The notes beneath the pieces were generated by a model. It was given only the letters and a program-made list of their open reading frames with translations. It ran no database searches and was not told the origin of the DNA. A program made the translations under genes and the position numbers. Below are positions 18,560-26,755 of a DNA stretch of 64,000 nucleotides, piece by piece. Origin of the DNA: Lutibacillus sp052034115 (GTDB lineage: Bacteria > Actinomycetota > Actinomycetes > Actinomycetales > Dermatophilaceae); NCBI GenBank assembly GCA_052034115.1, contig JBPOIZ010000005.1, forward strand, positions 1 through 64,000. Direction: 5' to 3'. The number at the start of each line of letters is the position of its first letter. Within the stretch, counting starts at the first letter, position 1.

Positions 18560-18621
18560 GGCCGGGACACCATCCGGCGAGACCGAGCGGGCGGCAACGC
18601 CCGGAAGATCGAGGAGCAGGC

Positions 18622-20820
18622 ATGGTCCCATTCCGGCGCGGTGGCGTTCTCACCGCTGTCCTCGGCGTGCTGGCCGTGCTGGGGGTGGTTGTCGCGCAGC
18701 CGACTCCATCGTCGGCCGCCGCTGGGGCAGCGGCCCCGATCGGTGGTGCGGTCAGCCCACCGGCGACCTGGACGGTGCAAGGTTCCGGGTTCGGTCACGG
18801 AGTCGGTATGTCGCAGTACGGCGCCTACGAGATGGCCCGCCAGGGCCGCACCGTCCGCGACATCCTGTCCTTCTACTACCAGGGCACGACATACGACGCG
18901 GTCACCGACACCGACCAGATCACGGTCAACCTGCTCGAGGCAGTGACGTCGGTGCGCGTGGCGTCGACCGCGGTGGGGTCCGGAAGTGGACCGTTCACGA
19001 TCACGGTCGGGGCGGGCCGGCTGACGGCCACCCAGTCCTCCGTGGCCACGTTCACCCGGACCGCGACCGGCGTGCAGTTGAAGTGCTCCGGCTGCACCGG
19101 CGGGTCGAGCCTGTCCGGGGCCAGCGCGGTGGTCACGTGGGTCGGCCTCAATGACACCACGGTGGCGCGCACGCGCCTTGATGTCGCCGGCCCTGCCGAG
19201 ACTCTGGGCGACGCGGCAGGGTGGTATGCCGGCGGCCGGCTGCGCGTCGTGCCGGCGACAGCGACGAGTCTGCATGCGGTTCTCGATGCCCGGCTGCATG
19301 ACGAGTACCTCGACTACATCCGCGAGTCGCCGTGGTCGTGGCCCTCGCCTGCCCTGCAGGCCCAGGCTGCTGCAGCCCGCACCTACGCGATGCGAGCCGT
19401 TCAATCGGGGCTCCTGACCTCGTGCGCCTGCCACGTCCGAGACACGTCGGCGAGCCAGGTCTTCGGTGGCTACCCCGCCTCCGGAGACCTGCCGTACTGG
19501 CCGTTGTGGCGTACTGCGGTCCGAGCGGCGGCCAGCGCGACGAAGGGCTACGTCATCCGGTATGCCGGCACGCCGATCGTCGCCTACTACTCCTCATCGA
19601 ACGGCGGCTACACCCAGAACAACGAAGACGTGTGGGGCGGGACCCCGCAGCCCTATCTGCGGGCGCGGTCCGACCCCTACTCCCGGACCTCGGCGAACCC
19701 GCGCCGGTGGTGGAGCCGCGATGTCGGCCAGAGCGAACTGGCCGCTGCGTTCGGTCTGCCCGACATCGTCTCGCTCGACCTGTCCGACCGGACCGCCGGG
19801 CACGGCGTACGCCTGGCCGAAGGGACCTCCTCGGGTGGGCTTACCGCCACCGTGACCGGTGAGCAGCTACGGTCCCGTCTGGGCTTGTCCGGCACGTGGG
19901 TGCGACACGCCACCGTGCGCGTTGCGGGGACGGACCGTTATCAGATCGCCGAGCAGGTCTCCTCGCGGGTATCGGCATCGGCCACCGAGGCGGTTCTGGT
20001 GAGCGCCTACTCGAGTGCCGTCTACGACGGCATCGTCGCTGGTCCGCTCGCGGGCACGGTGAAGGGCCCGCTGCTGTTCAGCGGTGTCAACACCCTGCCG
20101 AGCGCCACCCTGCGGGAGTTGGATCGGCGGGCCGGCGTCCTGCGCACGGTCCACATCGTCGGCGGAACCGCGTCCATCTCGGACGCGGTGGCCGGCCAGT
20201 TGCGATCGCGCGGCCTGACCGTGAAGCGGATCTCCGGCTCCTCACGGTTCGAGGTCGCTGCGAACGTCGCTGCGGCGATCAAGGCCCGACACCCGGTCAC
20301 CGGGGTATTCGTGGCCTCCGGACGGGTGCCCGCAGACGGGCTGGCCGCGGCCGGGGTTGGGGCGGCGCTCTACATGCCGATCCTGTTCACCGACACCACG
20401 TCGGTGCCAGCGGCAACAGCGCACGCCCTGACCGCCCTCGCACCAACCGAGATCCGCATCGCCGGGGGCGGCGCCTCCGTGCCGACCAGCGTCCGAACCG
20501 CGCTCGGCGCCTATGCTTCCTCGGTCATCCGGCTGGATGGGCACAATCCGTACGAGGTCGCCGCGTCAGTGGCCGACTACCACCGCCAGTTCTTCGCCGA
20601 TCCCTACGAGATCGTCGTCGTGTCGGGTGCAGACACGGCCTACGCGGAGGGGATCGCGGCCAGCGCCCTGCGTCGGCTGACCGTCCGGATCGGCGTGACC
20701 AACCTGCCGGCGGTGACGGCGGCTGTCCTGCAGGGCACCGGAGCACTGGAGACCGTGGTGGTGGTGGGGACGACCACCACCGTGCCGGACTCCCCGGTCG
20801 TGCGGGCCGCCGAGTCCTGA
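18622..20820 (+). CDS. Secreted SpoIID/LytB-domain protein with three CWB2 repeats
   Basis: A 732-residue exported protein. A signal peptide (residues 1-33, hydrophobic core LTAVLGVLAVLGVVVAQ) leads into WTVQGSGFGHGVGMSQYGAY, the amidase-enhancer/SpoIID pattern. The rest of the SpoIID domain includes ALQAQAAAARTYAM and VAYYSSSNGGYTQNNEDVWG, to about residue 425. Three CWB2 repeats follow from about 430 to 730, each with an R-x-x-G/S-x-x-R/P-Y/F-x-x-A entry, for example RVAGTDRYQIAEQ. SpoIID enzymes cleave peptidoglycan glycan strands or stimulate amidases. CWB2 repeats in clostridia hold proteins to an anionic wall polymer. ATG 18622 follows GAGGAG. Position beside the polymer locus suggests it docks on that polymer. 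Confidence 0.9.
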   Translation: MVPFRRGGVLTAVLGVLAVLGVVVAQPTPSSAAAGAAAPIGGAVSPPATWTVQGSGFGHGVGMSQYGAYEMARQGRTVRDILSFYYQGTTYDAVTDTDQITVNLLEAVTSVRVASTAVGSGSGPFTITVGAGRLTATQSSVATFTRTATGVQLKCSGCTGGSSLSGASAVVTWVGLNDTTVARTRLDVAGPAETLGDAAGWYAGGRLRVVPATATSLHAVLDARLHDEYLDYIRESPWSWPSPALQAQAAAARTYAMRAVQSGLLTSCACHVRDTSASQVFGGYPASGDLPYWPLWRTAVRAAASATKGYVIRYAGTPIVAYYSSSNGGYTQNNEDVWGGTPQPYLRARSDPYSRTSANPRRWWSRDVGQSELAAAFGLPDIVSLDLSDRTAGHGVRLAEGTSSGGLTATVTGEQLRSRLGLSGTWVRHATVRVAGTDRYQIAEQVSSRVSASATEAVLVSAYSSAVYDGIVAGPLAGTVKGPLLFSGVNTLPSATLRELDRRAGVLRTVHIVGGTASISDAVAGQLRSRGLTVKRISGSSRFEVAANVAAAIKARHPVTGVFVASGRVPADGLAAAGVGAALYMPILFTDTTSVPAATAHALTALAPTEIRIAGGGASVPTSVRTALGAYASSVIRLDGHNPYEVAASVADYHRQFFADPYEIVVVSGADTAYAEGIAASALRRLTVRIGVTNLPAVTAAVLQGTGALETVVVVGTTTTVPDSPVVRAAES

Positions 20821-20835
20821 CCCGTCGGCGGGGGG

Positions 20836-21477
20836 CTATTCGTCCAGGGCCAGCCGCATCGGCGGCTGGGTCTTGGCGATGACCTCATCGGTCGTCACCC
20901 CGGGCGCCACCTCACGCAGGACCAGCCCGTCCTCGGTGATGTCGATCACCGCGAGGTCGGTGATGATCCGCTGGACGACGCGTTCTCCGGTCAGCGGCAG
21001 GTCGCACTCGTCGACGATCTTGAATGAGCCGTCCTTGGCGGTGTGCTCCATCAGGACGATGACCTTCTTCGCGCCGTGGACCAGGTCCATCGCACCGCCC
21101 ATGCCCTTGACCATCTTGCCGGGGATCATCCAATTGGCGATGTCGCCGCGGGCCGAGACCTGCATGGCGCCAAGGATCGCCGCGTCGACCTTGCCGCCGC
21201 GGATCATCCCGAAACTCGTCGCGGAGTCGAAGAAGGACGCGCCCCGCCGGATCGTCACGGTCTCCTTGCCGGCGTTGATCAGGTCGGCGTCCTCCTCCCC
21301 GTCGAAGGGGTAGGCGCCGACGCCGAGGATGCCGTTCTCGGACTGGAGAACGATCTCGACGTCCTCGGGGACGTAGTTCGGCACCAGGGTGGGCAGGCCG
21401 ATTCCCAAGTTGACGTACATGCCGTCGGCGAGCTCCGCGGCGGCCCGGGCGGCCATCTCCTGTCGGGTCAGTGCCAT
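20836..21477 (-). CDS. scoB: 3-oxoacid CoA-transferase subunit B
   Basis: Beta subunit of succinyl-CoA:3-ketoacid (acetoacetate) CoA-transferase, 213 residues, the usual length. It has VNLGIGLPTLVPNYVP and the catalytic SENG motif with Glu47, which forms the CoA thioester. Its start lies 5 bases after the scoA stop and has AGGAG upstream. Converges on the SpoIID gene with a 15-base gap. Works with ScoA in ketone-body or branched-chain acid catabolism; exact acid specificity cannot be read from sequence. Confidence 0.93.
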   Translation of the reverse strand: MALTRQEMAARAAAELADGMYVNLGIGLPTLVPNYVPEDVEIVLQSENGILGVGAYPFDGEEDADLINAGKETVTIRRGASFFDSATSFGMIRGGKVDAAILGAMQVSARGDIANWMIPGKMVKGMGGAMDLVHGAKKVIVLMEHTAKDGSFKIVDECDLPLTGERVVQRIITDLAVIDITEDGLVLREVAPGVTTDEVIAKTQPPMRLALDE

Positions 21478-21482
21478 CGAGG

Positions 21483-22274
21483 TCAGCTCTCCTGCGTCGC
21501 GGTGGGGCGGGGGGTCACGGTGCGCCGTTCGATCCGTTTGGCCTGGGTCTGCTCGGCGGTGAGCGGCAGGACCCGTTGGACGTAGATGCCCGGCAAGTGG
21601 ATCGAATCGGGGTCGAGGTCGCCCGGCTCGACGAGCTCCTCGACCTCGGCGACGGTGACTCGGCCGGCCATCGCGGCGAGCGGGTTGAAGTTGCGGGCCG
21701 ACTGGTTGAAGACCAGGTTGCCGTGCCGGTCGCCTCGAGCGGCGCGCACGAGGGCGAAGTCGGCGGGCAACGACTCCTCCAGCACATAGGTGCGGGTCTG
21801 CCCGTGGAGGGTGAACTCGCGGGTCGGCTTCGGGGGAGATGCCAGGATCACGTTGCCCTGGTCGTCATACCGCCACGGCATACCGCCTTGGGCCACTTGG
21901 GTGCCTGATCCGGTGACGGTGTAGAACGCCGGTATGCCGGCGCCGGCGGCGCGCAGCTTCTCGGCCAAGGTGCCCTGCGGGGTGAGCTCGACCTCGAGCT
22001 CACCGGCGAGGTACTGGCGCTCGAACTCCTTGTTCTCTCCGACGTAGGAGGCGATGATCCGGCGGATCCTCTTGTCGCGCAGCAGGACCCCGAGCCCCCA
22101 GTCGTCCACGCCGCAGTTGTTCGAGATCACTTCGAGGTCGGTGACCTCGGCGTCGTGCAGCGCCGCGATGAGCACGCTGGGGATACCGCACAGCCCGAAG
22201 CCCCCGACCGCGAGTCGGGCGCCGCTGGCAATGCCGGAGATGGCCGCTTGTGGCGTGGAGACGACTTTGTCCAT
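21483..22274 (-). CDS. scoA: 3-oxoacid CoA-transferase subunit A
   Basis: Alpha subunit, 263 residues, with GARLAVGGFGLCGIPSVLI, the CoA-binding glycine loop, then SNNCGVDDWGLGVLL and GGMPWRYDDQGNV, standard for ScoA. ATG 22274 lies 7 bases after a TAGGCT hexamer, so the scoAB transcript is probably leaderless; upstream extension of the frame is low-complexity and rejected. Forms the heterotetramer with ScoB. Confidence 0.93.
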   Translation of the reverse strand: MDKVVSTPQAAISGIASGARLAVGGFGLCGIPSVLIAALHDAEVTDLEVISNNCGVDDWGLGVLLRDKRIRRIIASYVGENKEFERQYLAGELEVELTPQGTLAEKLRAAGAGIPAFYTVTGSGTQVAQGGMPWRYDDQGNVILASPPKPTREFTLHGQTRTYVLEESLPADFALVRAARGDRHGNLVFNQSARNFNPLAAMAGRVTVAEVEELVEPGDLDPDSIHLPGIYVQRVLPLTAEQTQAKRIERRTVTPRPTATQES

Positions 22275-22281
22275 GGGCGCG

Positions 22282-22287
22282 AGCCTA
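22282..22287 (-). promoter_or_regulatory. -10 hexamer of the leaderless scoAB transcript
   Basis: TAGGCT on the minus strand, exactly 7 bases before ATG 22274; no ribosome-binding site lies between. Confidence 0.55.
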
Positions 22288-22384
22288 CTCCGGGCCTGGA
22301 GCGCGGCACCGGCCCGGAGGTCCCGCCGGCGACTGACGAAGTACATGTCTGTAGTTCTTCGCCAGCCCTTGCCCCACCGCACTA

Positions 22385-22408
22385 AGGTCAGGAAACAATT
22401 GAGGTCAG
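22385..22408 (+). repeat. Direct repeat AGGTCAG pair upstream of the peptidoglycan-binding protein gene
   Basis: AGGTCAG occurs at 22385-22391 and again at 22402-22408, 17 bases apart, in the 204-base gap between scoA and the secreted protein gene. It could be an operator, but a chance repeat is not excluded. Confidence 0.35.
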
Positions 22409-22478
22409 AGTTACTCGTGGGTGCAAAGTGGCGTGTGTGATACATCGCGGCGGTGCCCCAGCCCCGAAGGAGCCGACC

Positions 22479-24062
22479 GTGAACCCTGCCACCGCCCGGC
22501 GGCTGGCCGCCGTCTCGCTGCCCGTGGTGGGGGCCACCGCTCTGACCGCCGTTCCCGCCCATGCTGTGGACGGTCCTCCACTGCCCGGAGTCAGGCTGCC
22601 CACGGCGATGGACGTGGCAGTGCCCTACCAGGGAATGACGTTCTGCGATCCCACCGCCCGTCCAGGTGTGGTGGCATTCGCCCAGCTCTTCTCGACCCAC
22701 TACGGCATGGGTTCGGCAGGTGGCATCACCCGGGCCTGCGGCAATGGCATCACCGAGCACTCGGACGGTCGGGCGTGGGACTGGATGCTCCATGTCAACA
22801 ACCCCAAGCAGAAGGCCGTCGCCGACTCGGTGCTGGCCTGGCTGACCGGTCCGGACTCCGCCGGCGTCCCAGGCGGCGTGGCGCGCCGGTTCGGCATCAT
22901 GTACATCATCTGGAACAACCGGCAGTGGCGGGCCTACGACACCGCGCGCGGTTGGGCGCCGTATCACGGGGACTCGCCGCACACCGACCACATCCACTTC
23001 TCGTTCACCTGGAACGGCGCGATGAAGCGGACCTCGTGGTGGACCGGCTCCGCCGCGACCACGGTCCTCACCGGTCCGGTCACCGGCCCGGCACCGAGGC
23101 CTGGGCCGATCGTCGCGCTGACCTACGGCATGGAGTCCGATGCCGTCAAGGCGCTGCAGCGCGCGCTCGGCGGACTCCCGGTGACCGGATGGTTCGGTCC
23201 GATGACGCAGACTGCCGTCCAGTCCCATCAGCGGCGCCATGGTCTGCCGGTGACCGGCGTCGCAGACCGGGTGACCCTGGCGACGCTCGGCCTGAGCCTG
23301 TCGACAAGGGGCACGGCCACCGCCGTTGCGCTCCCCTCCAAACCGTCCCCGGATGACCTGACGTTCGGTATGACGTCGCCCTCGGTCAAGGTCCTGCAGA
23401 AGCGCCTCGGCGGGCTGCCCCTCACGGGCTACTTCGGGCCGATGACGCGGGACCGGGTCATGGCCTTCCAAAGGGAACACCACCTGGCCGAGACAGGGGT
23501 GGCGGATCTGGCCACTCGGAAGGCGCTCAACCTGGTGGCGACCCCGAGCACGCCGACCGCCCTACCGGTGAGCAGATGTGCCCCGACCGCAGCCGCGATC
23601 GCCGCGGCCCGCACGGTGACCCAGGCCACCCGATACACGGCATACCTGCAGGTCCAGTTGAGCCGCGGCTGTCGCGGTGATGCGGTGCGCATCGTCCAGC
23701 GGTCGTTGGGCGGTCTGGCGGTCGACGGCGATTTCGGGCCGCTGACCGAGGCCGCCGTGCGCAGCTACCAACGATCCGCGGGGCTGAGGGTGACCGGCGT
23801 CGTCGACCAGGGCATGTGGCGGTCGCTGGAGAAGCGGGCCTATCCGTTCCTGCAGTTCCGGTCCCAGGCCATTAAGGTCGGGAGCACGGGTGCTGCCGTC
23901 GTCGCGGTGCAGAAGGTGCTCGGCGTGTCCCAGACCGGCTACTTCGGCACCCGCACCGACGCGGCGGTCCGGGCCTTCCAGAAGGCGATGTCGCTGGCTC
24001 GGACCGGCGTGGTGGCAGCTCCGACGTGGGAAGCGCTCGACCGCAGGTTCGGTCGTTACTGA
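22479..24062 (+). CDS. Secreted protein with four peptidoglycan-binding (PG_binding_1) repeats
   Basis: A 527-residue exported protein. The signal peptide ends near AVPAHA (about residue 30). An N-terminal domain of about 170 residues has CDPTARPGVVAFAQLF, GRAWDWMLH and SPHTDHIHFSF; the His-rich DHIHFS recalls M15-type peptidase or extensin-like folds, but I cannot confirm a metal site. Four PG_binding_1 repeats follow, each with V/IKxLQxxLGGLPVTGxFGPMTxxAVxxFQ form; a Cys-containing spacer splits them two and two. GTG 22479 has GAAGGAG six bases upstream. Probably a wall-bound hydrolase or scaffold. It overlaps the convergent TIGR03089 gene by 7 bp. Confidence 0.85.
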   Translation: MNPATARRLAAVSLPVVGATALTAVPAHAVDGPPLPGVRLPTAMDVAVPYQGMTFCDPTARPGVVAFAQLFSTHYGMGSAGGITRACGNGITEHSDGRAWDWMLHVNNPKQKAVADSVLAWLTGPDSAGVPGGVARRFGIMYIIWNNRQWRAYDTARGWAPYHGDSPHTDHIHFSFTWNGAMKRTSWWTGSAATTVLTGPVTGPAPRPGPIVALTYGMESDAVKALQRALGGLPVTGWFGPMTQTAVQSHQRRHGLPVTGVADRVTLATLGLSLSTRGTATAVALPSKPSPDDLTFGMTSPSVKVLQKRLGGLPLTGYFGPMTRDRVMAFQREHHLAETGVADLATRKALNLVATPSTPTALPVSRCAPTAAAIAAARTVTQATRYTAYLQVQLSRGCRGDAVRIVQRSLGGLAVDGDFGPLTEAAVRSYQRSAGLRVTGVVDQGMWRSLEKRAYPFLQFRSQAIKVGSTGAAVVAVQKVLGVSQTGYFGTRTDAAVRAFQKAMSLARTGVVAAPTWEALDRRFGRY

Positions 24063-24778
24063 GGCCCTGGCACCCGGTCGTCGGTCCGTTCGACTGCGGC
24101 GATCCGCTCCAGGGCTGCCACCTCGTCGTCGGCACCCTCCAGCCCTCCGACCAGGACCACCGAACCGCCGGCGGACCATACCCGTAGACAGGTGAGCAAC
24201 GCTGCTGCCGTCTGGTCGTCGCGGTGGGCCACGAGCACCCTCCCCCCGCGCCGCGGTGCCACCAGGCCCGCATACGTCGTGGGCCCGTCGTCGGCGACCA
24301 AGGCCAGATCCGCCGGACCCGGGACCGCCGTGGCGACATAGCGGTCCGGGAAGGTGCCCACCATGGCGGCCTCGTCCAGCACGCCGGGCGGGGTGCCGCC
24401 CGGGTGCGATCTGGCCAGTGCGGGCAGGGTGACCAGGATGGTCGTGCCGGCGGGGCGCCCCGCCGCTGCGGTGGCCGCGTTGGTGACCAGGACGTCCGGG
24501 GACGCCGGATCGGTGACGTCGACGCTGGCCCCGACCGCCCACGCGGCGAGCCCCCAGTAGGTCGCCCGCCAGTGCACCGGCAAAGCCAGGGCCAGGGTGT
24601 CGCCCGGCCCCAACGCCGCCTCGTCCTCGAGCAGACCGGCGGCCTTGCTCGCCCACATGTGGAGCACGCGTCCGGACAGCTCGAGGCGCTCGCCGGTCTT
24701 GAGGTCGTACCACGTCAGTCGGGGAGCGGTGGGGTCGGTGCGCCAGAGGTGGCCCATTTCGGTGAATGGCGTCGACAC
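24056..24778 (-). CDS. TIGR03089 family protein
   Basis: A 240-residue actinobacterial protein resembling the N-terminal part of AMP-binding enzymes (RLTWYDLKTGERLELSG, LGPGDTLALALPVHWRATYWG) but far too short for the complete adenylating fold, so catalysis as an acyl-CoA ligase is unlikely. GTG 24778 follows a TAGGGT hexamer by six bases, a leaderless arrangement. Function unknown; often found near LCP, wall-polymer and F420 genes, as here. Confidence 0.85.
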   Translation of the reverse strand: MSTPFTEMGHLWRTDPTAPRLTWYDLKTGERLELSGRVLHMWASKAAGLLEDEAALGPGDTLALALPVHWRATYWGLAAWAVGASVDVTDPASPDVLVTNAATAAAGRPAGTTILVTLPALARSHPGGTPPGVLDEAAMVGTFPDRYVATAVPGPADLALVADDGPTTYAGLVAPRRGGRVLVAHRDDQTAAALLTCLRVWSAGGSVVLVGGLEGADDEVAALERIAAVERTDDRVPGPQ

Positions 24779-24784
24779 GGGGCC

Positions 24785-24790
24785 ACCCTA
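24785..24790 (-). promoter_or_regulatory. -10 hexamer of the leaderless TIGR03089 transcript
   Basis: TAGGGT on the minus strand, six bases before GTG 24778. Confidence 0.5.
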
Positions 24791-24819
24791 TGTCGGTGCG
24801 GTGGGTGACACTGTCCCGC

Positions 24820-25728
24820 ATGGACACCGAAGCCGTGCGGGTATGGCGCGCCGGCCGACCGGTGCCCCTCGGTGTCCAGCTGTCCACCTTCCGGCGCGGC
24901 GCGGGGGATCCCACACACGCCGTCGATCCCGACGGCGCGTGGTGGCGCGCGAGCCGCACTCCAGAGGGCCCCGCGGCCGTCCACCTGCGGGCGGTGGGGG
25001 AGCGTGTCGAGGCCCGTGCGTGGGGCAGCGGTGCGACTTGGCTTCTCGAGAGCCTTCCCGATCTGCTCGGCGACAGCGACCGAGGCGGCGCCTTCGAGCC
25101 GCGCCACCCGGCCCTCGTCGAGGCCGTCAAGCGCTTCCGACACTGGCGGGTCCCTCGGTCTCGGCTCGTGATCGACGCACTGGTTCCGGCGATCATCGAG
25201 CAGAAGGTCACCGGCAAGGAGGCCTTCGCGGGATACCGCGCGTTGGTGCGCCGATTCGGTGAGCCGGCTCCTGGCCCGCGTCCTGGCTTGTTCGTCCCGC
25301 CGGCGCCGCACACCTGGGCGGCCATCCCGTCGTGGGCCTGGCTGCGCGCAGGGTTGGAGCCGAGCCGGACCAGCACGGTTCGCGGGGCGGTCTTGCGGGC
25401 CGGGCGGCTGGAGGCCCTAAGCGACCAGCCGACCGAGCAGGCCCGGACCGCCCTCCAGACCCTCCCGGGCATCGGCGTGTGGACGAGCGCGGAGGTGGCC
25501 CAGCGTGCCCTCGGGGACGCCGATGCGGTGAGTGTGGGCGACTACCACGTGGCCCGCAACGTCGGCTGGGCTCTGGTCGGGGAGATCGTCGACGACGAGC
25601 GGATGCTGGAGATCCTCGAGCCGTATGTCGGGCACCGGTATCGGGTGCAGCGCCTGCTCGAGCTCGCCGGACATGCCGCACCACGGCGTGGGCCCCGACG
25701 GTCGCTGCCGACGCACCTGCCTCGGTGA
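24820..25728 (+). CDS. DNA-3-methyladenine glycosylase (AlkA-like, HhH-GPD)
   Basis: Base-excision repair enzyme that removes alkylated purines. The 302-residue protein has the helix-hairpin-helix LPGIGVWT (about 215-222) and the catalytic Asp241 in SVGDYHVARN, at the spacing of the HhH-GPD superfamily. The N-terminal part (VRVWRAGRPVPLGVQLSTFRR) matches the AlkA N-terminal strand domain. I chose ATG 24820 because a GACACT hexamer ends 7 bases upstream and family members start near here; ATG 24790 is possible. Divergent from TIGR03089. Confidence 0.88.
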   Translation: MDTEAVRVWRAGRPVPLGVQLSTFRRGAGDPTHAVDPDGAWWRASRTPEGPAAVHLRAVGERVEARAWGSGATWLLESLPDLLGDSDRGGAFEPRHPALVEAVKRFRHWRVPRSRLVIDALVPAIIEQKVTGKEAFAGYRALVRRFGEPAPGPRPGLFVPPAPHTWAAIPSWAWLRAGLEPSRTSTVRGAVLRAGRLEALSDQPTEQARTALQTLPGIGVWTSAEVAQRALGDADAVSVGDYHVARNVGWALVGEIVDDERMLEILEPYVGHRYRVQRLLELAGHAAPRRGPRRSLPTHLPR

Positions 25729-25729
25729 C

Positions 25730-26755
25730 CTAGAGCTGCAGGTGGATCCGGACCCGGTTGTTCTCCCGGACGATCCGGTGCTGGATTCCCTCACCGTTGA
25801 GGGCCACGTCGAGCCGCGCCGCCAGCATCCCGACGCTGAGGGCATCGGCCCCGCTCGCCTCGATGACGTCCTCGGCCACGCTGACGTCGGCCCCCACGAC
25901 CGACCGGACGGCGACCGCAACGGCGCGCGTCACCCGGGTCCGAGCCGGTTCGGGGCCACTCGCCCGGATGCCGCAGGCCTGCGCCGCGGGGCTGCCTGGG
26001 GCCACTCCCAGCGCGGCCCGGACGGCCTCCTGTGTGCCGAGGGCGAACCAGTCGGCCTCGCCGTCGCGCACCAGGCTGCGCGCGCCAGGGGTGTCCGCAC
26101 CGACATACCGGTCCAGGCCACGCACGAGGGCGGCCGGGATCCGCTCCGCCTTCCCCTTGACCAAGTCCGCGGCGGCAGCCACCTCATCGGCAAGGCAGCG
26201 GGCCGTCACCGACAGGATGCGACCATCCGCGTCGGGCGTGCCCCGCAGGTCCTCCAGCACGAGGAGGCCGGCGGCGCCCAGGGCGAGGTCGATCTGGCCG
26301 GCCCGCCAGGGGCGACCGGCGGTGTCGGTGACGACGACGCCAACCCGCCGCAGCCCGGTGCGAGCGATGACGCCGGACCGCAGCGAGGCCGCGACCGCGT
26401 CCGGGTCGGTCGGCAAGGTGAGCAGGACGTCCCCGCCGGTGTTCGAGGCGTCTACGCCGGCCGCCGCCATCACCGGCCCGGACACCGAGCGAACCACCTG
26501 GGTCAGCCGGCCCGCGACGTCGCGCTCGGCCACCACCTGCACCGTGTGGTCGGCAACGACAGCGTCTCGCGCCGCGGTCCTCGCGACGAGGGCGAGCGCT
26601 TTGGAGACGACCTTGCTCGAGATGACGAGGACGTCGCCGTCGGTCAGCTGCTCGCCGGCCGCGGCCACGGCGGCCAGGAGCAGGTCGACCAGGTCGTCGC
26701 CGGGCACCACCTCGGGTATGCCGGTCAGCCCGACGACGCTCAGCCGCGCAGTCAC
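25730..26755 (-). CDS. cofE: Coenzyme F420-0:L-glutamate ligase with C-terminal extension
   Basis: Adds glutamates to F420-0 in a GTP-dependent reaction. The first 245 of 341 residues match CofE/FbiB-N: IPEVVPGDDLVDLLLAA, DGDVLVISSKVVSKALA, VVVTDTAGRPWRAGQIDLALG and LVKGKAERIPAALVRGL. The last 95 residues are not the FMN-reductase domain of mycobacterial FbiB, which is about 200 residues; they end RENNRVRIHLQL and have no function I recognise. GTG 26755 overlaps the cofD stop by GTGA, so both are made together. Confidence 0.92.
   Translation of the reverse strand: MTARLSVVGLTGIPEVVPGDDLVDLLLAAVAAAGEQLTDGDVLVISSKVVSKALALVARTAARDAVVADHTVQVVAERDVAGRLTQVVRSVSGPVMAAAGVDASNTGGDVLLTLPTDPDAVAASLRSGVIARTGLRRVGVVVTDTAGRPWRAGQIDLALGAAGLLVLEDLRGTPDADGRILSVTARCLADEVAAAADLVKGKAERIPAALVRGLDRYVGADTPGARSLVRDGEADWFALGTQEAVRAALGVAPGSPAAQACGIRASGPEPARTRVTRAVAVAVRSVVGADVSVAEDVIEASGADALSVGMLAARLDVALNGEGIQHRIVRENNRVRIHLQL

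Noticed and set aside
22275..22478. c-di-AMP (ydaO-type) riboswitch before the wall-binding protein gene
   Set aside because: Such elements precede actinobacterial wall hydrolase genes, but the conserved G-rich core is not visible here; only a direct repeat was noted.
22275..23483. N-terminal extension of the scoA frame
   Set aside because: Lies antisense to the secreted peptidoglycan-binding gene and is low complexity; ATG 22274 matches family and -10 spacing.
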